From Sphingobium sp. (GTDB taxonomy: Bacteria > Pseudomonadota > Alphaproteobacteria > Sphingomonadales > Sphingomonadaceae): a stretch of 17,359 nucleotides of DNA. The stretch spans positions 1 through 17,359 of the forward strand of contig NZ_QFOA01000073.1 in assembly GCF_003248505.1 (NCBI RefSeq), read 5' to 3'. A program made the position numbers and the translations under genes. Positions 14,415-17,359 of this stretch are shown one piece after another; the first letter of the stretch is position 1; each line of letters opens with the position of its first letter. The notes below the pieces were generated by a model. It ran no database searches, was not told the origin of the DNA, and worked only from the letters and a program-made list of their open reading frames with translations.

Positions 14415-15029
14415 ATGAACCGTTTCGATGACTATCCCGCCGGCGCGCAGCGGCTGATCCTGGCGGCCGAGCAATTGGTGGCCGAACGCGGGGTGGAGGG
14501 CACATCTGTTCGAGAAATTCTGCGACGCGCGCGTCAGGCGAACAATTCCGCAATCTATCATCACTTCGGTTCCAAGGAGAAGTTGATCGAGGGGGTGTAC
14601 GACTTGCGTCAGGCAGAGGTGGATCGGGCACGTGTTGCTTGGCTGGACAGGCTGGGTCGCCCGCCACAGCAGCTTGGCGAGATATTGGATGCCCTGCTGC
14701 GTCCGGTGCTGGTGGCGTTTCACGGCCAGCGCCGCAGGCTTTTCGCTCAGATGATCCTGCATCTCGTCCTGACCAACCCGAAAAACCCGCTGTTCGTAGA
14801 AGAGCGCCAGCCCGAAACGACCCGGCATCTGAACCTGCTGCTCCGGCAGAGTTGTCCTCACCTGGATGATATCCTGTTCCGTCAACGCTATACGCTGGGA
14901 GTCCTTTATTTGCTGCAGGCGGCGATCTATGCCGGTCAACGCGTGGCGCAGGGCACGCTGGGCGATGAGGATGACGAAAAGTTCTGGAACGAGATTATGA
15001 AAATCGTCCGGGAATCGATAGCCGGTTGA
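14415..15029 (+). CDS. TetR/AcrR family transcriptional regulator
   Basis: A TetR-type repressor of 204 residues, typical length. The N-terminal helix-turn-helix domain spans about residues 10-60: RLILAAEQLVAERGVEGTSV, REILRRARQANNSAIYHHFG and SKEKLIEGVYD, the last with the family's YHHFGSKE hinge. The C-terminal ligand domain (about 70-204) is helical with no recognisable ligand signature, as usual. A GAGG at 14408-14411 sits unusually close to the ATG. It lies in the same direction, 137 bp upstream of a TonB-dependent receptor whose promoter has two perfect palindromes, so the likely job is substrate-responsive repression of that receptor. The dimeric nature of TetR proteins fits palindromic sites. 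Confidence 0.92.
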   Translation: MNRFDDYPAGAQRLILAAEQLVAERGVEGTSVREILRRARQANNSAIYHHFGSKEKLIEGVYDLRQAEVDRARVAWLDRLGRPPQQLGEILDALLRPVLVAFHGQRRRLFAQMILHLVLTNPKNPLFVEERQPETTRHLNLLLRQSCPHLDDILFRQRYTLGVLYLLQAAIYAGQRVAQGTLGDEDDEKFWNEIMKIVRESIAG

Positions 15030-15050
15030 GAGCCGAAAAATCACGCATTT

Positions 15051-15066
15051 CCTATCCTGGGATAGG
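15051..15066. promoter_or_regulatory. Perfect palindrome, candidate TetR operator
   Basis: CCTATCC-TG-GGATAGG has 7-bp arms and a 2-bp centre. It lies 21 bp after the TetR stop and 100 bp before the receptor start. It would fall between the -35 and -10 boxes of a promoter using TATAAG (15072-15077), an ideal place for repression. Confidence 0.5.
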
Positions 15067-15071
15067 CTGCG

Positions 15072-15077
15072 TATAAG
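15072..15077 (+). promoter_or_regulatory. Possible -10 box of the TonB-receptor promoter
   Basis: TATAAG is the best sigma-70-like -10 match in the 137-bp gap, with a weak TTCCTA at 15049-15054 at 17-bp spacing. The match is partial, but both neighbouring palindromes overlap this arrangement. Confidence 0.3.
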
Positions 15078-15088
15078 ACGTTCGTCTT
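15075..15088. promoter_or_regulatory. Second perfect palindrome in the receptor promoter
   Basis: AAGACG-TT-CGTCTT has 6-bp arms and a 2-bp centre, 23 bp centre to centre from the palindrome at 15051-15066. It overlaps the candidate -10 box and start region. The arm sequence differs from the first site, so it may be bound by a different regulator. Confidence 0.45.
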
Positions 15089-15166
15089 CATCCTCTCCAT
15101 CGTGGCCGCGGGCAAGATAAAAAAATCGATTGAGCCCCATACCCCTGCGGCCAGGAGGAGAGGATC

Positions 15167-17353
15167 ATGTCAAGTTTCATGCGCCGGCATCACGCTCGTC
15201 TGCTGCTGTCTGCCGGCATCTGTCTGAGCGTTCCGTTCACAGCTCTGGCGCAGGAGGCCAGTGCGGATCGTCCCACGACTGCATCCACGGACGACATCGT
15301 GGTGACTGCACGCCGCGAGTCCGAAAATATACAGTCGACGCCCGTTTCTGTCGTGGCCTTCAACGAAGAGATGCTGCGATCTGCCAATATTCAGAACACC
15401 TCCGACCTGATGATGAAGACGCCCGGCGTATTTTTGTCGGGGTCGGGCGGTCGGGAAAATTCGGTCTTTCAGATACGCGGCCAGAGCAAGGCATTGAGCG
15501 GGTCCAACGCTCCCGCCGTCGTCAGCTACTTCGCGGATGTCCCACAGCCGACCTTCGGCAGCGGCGTTTCGACCTATGACATGGCTTCCGTTCAGGTGCT
15601 CAAGGGGCCGCAAGGCACACTTTTCGGTCGCAACACGACGGGCGGCGCGGTGCTCTATTATCCCGCCGCGCCCAGCTACAAGCTGGAAGGATATCTGGAA
15701 GGCGGCTACGGCAATTATGACCGGCGGCAGCTCGAAGGGGCTCTCACCCTGCCGATCATAGACGGCCGGCTCTCCGTCCGAGTGGCAGGCCGTTATGAAA
15801 AGCGGGATGGCTATACCCGGAACATCGGCGTGGGCGGCGATCTGGATGATGTGAATTCGCGCGCTTTCCGCGTGTCCGTGCTGGCAGAACCGACCGACAC
15901 GATCCGCAACCTCACGATTTTCGACTGGTATCGCAACTATTATACCGGCGATGCTGTGGTGCTGACGGGCGTCGATGCATCCCCCAGCCTACTTGATCTT
16001 CTTGGCGTCAGGGGATCGGCTCTGGCTGAGCTGGCGGCGCAACGCGCTCGCGGCCCCCGCGTCGTGAACAGTGACGTCGAACCTGCCATGAACAGAACTC
16101 GCCGCTGGGGCCTGACCAACCGGACCGACATCACGTTGGGCGATGTCGAACTGACCAATATTTTCGGCTACCGCAAAACCTACGTCGAATATAATATCAA
16201 CACCGACGGGGTTCCGCGGCTCGCCAGCAATCTGGCGCCGGGCCTGACTTTGCCCTTGCTCAATGCCGGGGCAATCAACAACGTCGAACAATATACCGAG
16301 GAATTGCAGCTTAAGGGCAGTGTGTTCGACGACAAGGTCGACTGGCTGCTCGGAGGTTTCTATCTCAAGAGCCGCCCTTATGGAACGACCGGGTCCGGAA
16401 ACGGTGTCGGCTTCTTCACCAGCTATCCATTGGCGACCTTCCAGTACAACTTCTACACCGAAAACAGCCGCGCCCTGTTCGGTAACGTCAATGTAAAGCT
16501 GGATTCTCTGGCGCAGGGACTGCGCCTCAATGCCGGCGTGCGTTACACCTGGGACAAGCAACTGGCATGCGTCGCCACCCAGGGCACGATGGCCAGCCCC
16601 AATATGTCAGCGCCCAACATTCAGCCCGACGAATGTCCCTCCAGTCCGCTGTTGGTTGGAGCGTCGGTCAACCGCGCCAAATCCTCCGCTCCTACTTGGA
16701 CCTTGGGCCTCGACTGGCAGGTTACGCCCGACCTGTTCACCTATGTCGTATCGCGTCGCGGGTACCGGACGGGCGGCATCAACACGCCGACTTTCGGCGG
16801 GCGGCTCACGCCTTATCAGTCGTTTGGTCCGGAAAAGGTCACGGATATTGAAGCTGGCATACGCACCGATTGGAACTTGGGCGGTGACGTGAAGCTGCGA
16901 TTTAACGCCTCCGCCTTTTCCGGCTGGTACAATGGTGTGCAGATCGCGCTTAGCGGCCTTATCACGCAGTCTGCGGCCTGTCGGGCGGGCGTGAATAATC
17001 CAGCACCGATTTCACCGGACGGCGATTGCGATCCTTCCAACGATCCGCAGTCCGGAACCATGCTGATCAACGCGGGCAAATCCCGGGTTGCGGGCATCGA
17101 TCTGGATGGACGCATCGCGTTCGGCAGCCGGCTGGCGCTGACGTACGGAGCGAACTTCCTCGATACCAAGACTCGTTCGCTCGAAGCGCCTGCGGCGGTC
17201 CAGCCCTATCTCCAGCAGCAGAAAATTCCTTTCGATTTGGTCGCGAAGCGGACCTATACGCTAGGCGGCGTGGACAAATTCCGGGCGTCAATATTGGGTG
17301 AGCATCAGAGACCCCAGATCGTGCCGCTGATGATGACGCTTAGAACGATATAG
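15167..17353 (+). CDS. TonB-dependent outer-membrane receptor, 3'-truncated
   Basis: A TonB-dependent receptor for active uptake of a specific substrate through the outer membrane, driven by TonB-ExbBD. A signal peptide covers about residues 1-29 (RLLLSAGICLSVPFTALAQ). Next comes a TonB-box-like DDIVVTARR and the plug domain (about 45-165; VQVLKGPQGTLFGRNTTGGAV is the usual plug end). The beta-barrel follows, with alternating segments and RSRGYRTGGIN-type barrel motifs (here SRRGYRTGGINTPTF). The ribosome binding site is strong (AGGAGG at 15153-15158, 8 nt before ATG). Barrel homology stops near residue 705 (FRAS, about 17280). The last ~24 residues, ending MMTLRTI, do not look like barrel strands, and the terminal aromatic-ended strand is missing. 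Relatives usually run 60-100 residues further, so the gene is interrupted near the right edge. The likely regulator is the TetR gene upstream; the substrate is unknown. Confidence 0.88.
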   Translation: MSSFMRRHHARLLLSAGICLSVPFTALAQEASADRPTTASTDDIVVTARRESENIQSTPVSVVAFNEEMLRSANIQNTSDLMMKTPGVFLSGSGGRENSVFQIRGQSKALSGSNAPAVVSYFADVPQPTFGSGVSTYDMASVQVLKGPQGTLFGRNTTGGAVLYYPAAPSYKLEGYLEGGYGNYDRRQLEGALTLPIIDGRLSVRVAGRYEKRDGYTRNIGVGGDLDDVNSRAFRVSVLAEPTDTIRNLTIFDWYRNYYTGDAVVLTGVDASPSLLDLLGVRGSALAELAAQRARGPRVVNSDVEPAMNRTRRWGLTNRTDITLGDVELTNIFGYRKTYVEYNINTDGVPRLASNLAPGLTLPLLNAGAINNVEQYTEELQLKGSVFDDKVDWLLGGFYLKSRPYGTTGSGNGVGFFTSYPLATFQYNFYTENSRALFGNVNVKLDSLAQGLRLNAGVRYTWDKQLACVATQGTMASPNMSAPNIQPDECPSSPLLVGASVNRAKSSAPTWTLGLDWQVTPDLFTYVVSRRGYRTGGINTPTFGGRLTPYQSFGPEKVTDIEAGIRTDWNLGGDVKLRFNASAFSGWYNGVQIALSGLITQSAACRAGVNNPAPISPDGDCDPSNDPQSGTMLINAGKSRVAGIDLDGRIAFGSRLALTYGANFLDTKTRSLEAPAAVQPYLQQQKIPFDLVAKRTYTLGGVDKFRASILGEHQRPQIVPLMMTLRTI

Positions 17354-17359
17354 ATAAAA

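Noticed and set aside
14316..15140. 274-codon minus-strand open frame over the TetR gene
   Set aside because: Antisense shadow: the plus strand has an unmistakable TetR helix-turn-helix in the same place.

Overview
The window looks like alphaproteobacterial DNA from a sphingomonad (Sphingobium, Novosphingobium or Sphingomonas type). This is inferred from the high GC content and from the protein set: an Atm1-type ABC exporter very like the Novosphingobium type, a substrate-specific TonB-dependent receptor with its own TetR regulator, a DUF1800/DUF1501 pair, and a membrane PQQ dehydrogenase. No rRNA, tRNA or CRISPR array was seen. It reads as an accessory, catabolism-flavoured region under active rearrangement: both edges cut through genes, and several intergenic stretches hold decayed gene pieces.

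Layout from left to right: (1) Positions 1-98 look like the tail of a neighbouring element, probably an insertion sequence, that replaces the N-terminus of a DUF1800 gene. A Tat-exported DUF1501 partner follows 3 bp later. (2) A broken AraC-type regulator fragment runs into the end of a LysR gene. That LysR gene is divergent from a TauE/SafE anion exporter, and the 97-bp space between them holds two perfect 17-bp palindromes. (3) An apparently monocistronic Atm1-type exporter is followed by a hairpin. (4) On the minus strand, a membrane-bound PQQ dehydrogenase and a cytosolic-type aldehyde dehydrogenase form a likely operon, with a strong hairpin beyond its end and a divergent LysR regulator (TTG start) at its head. 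(5) A 520-bp debris zone holds two decayed genes, one per strand. (6) A minus-strand aldo/keto reductase is followed by another gene-poor stretch of about 500 bp. (7) A TetR regulator lies directly upstream of a TonB-dependent receptor whose promoter carries two perfect palindromes. The receptor is interrupted at the right edge.

Likely cooperation (inference): the TonB receptor brings a substrate across the outer membrane. The PQQ dehydrogenase would oxidise an alcohol, sugar or cyclitol in the periplasm and pass electrons to ubiquinone. The aldehyde dehydrogenase and aldo/keto reductase would handle carbonyl products in the cytosol. The LysR and TetR genes are local switches. The actual substrate cannot be named from the sequence. 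The most distinctive details are the PQQ dehydrogenase with a changed substrate-site segment, the paired operator-like palindromes at three promoters, and the truncation of genes at both ends.
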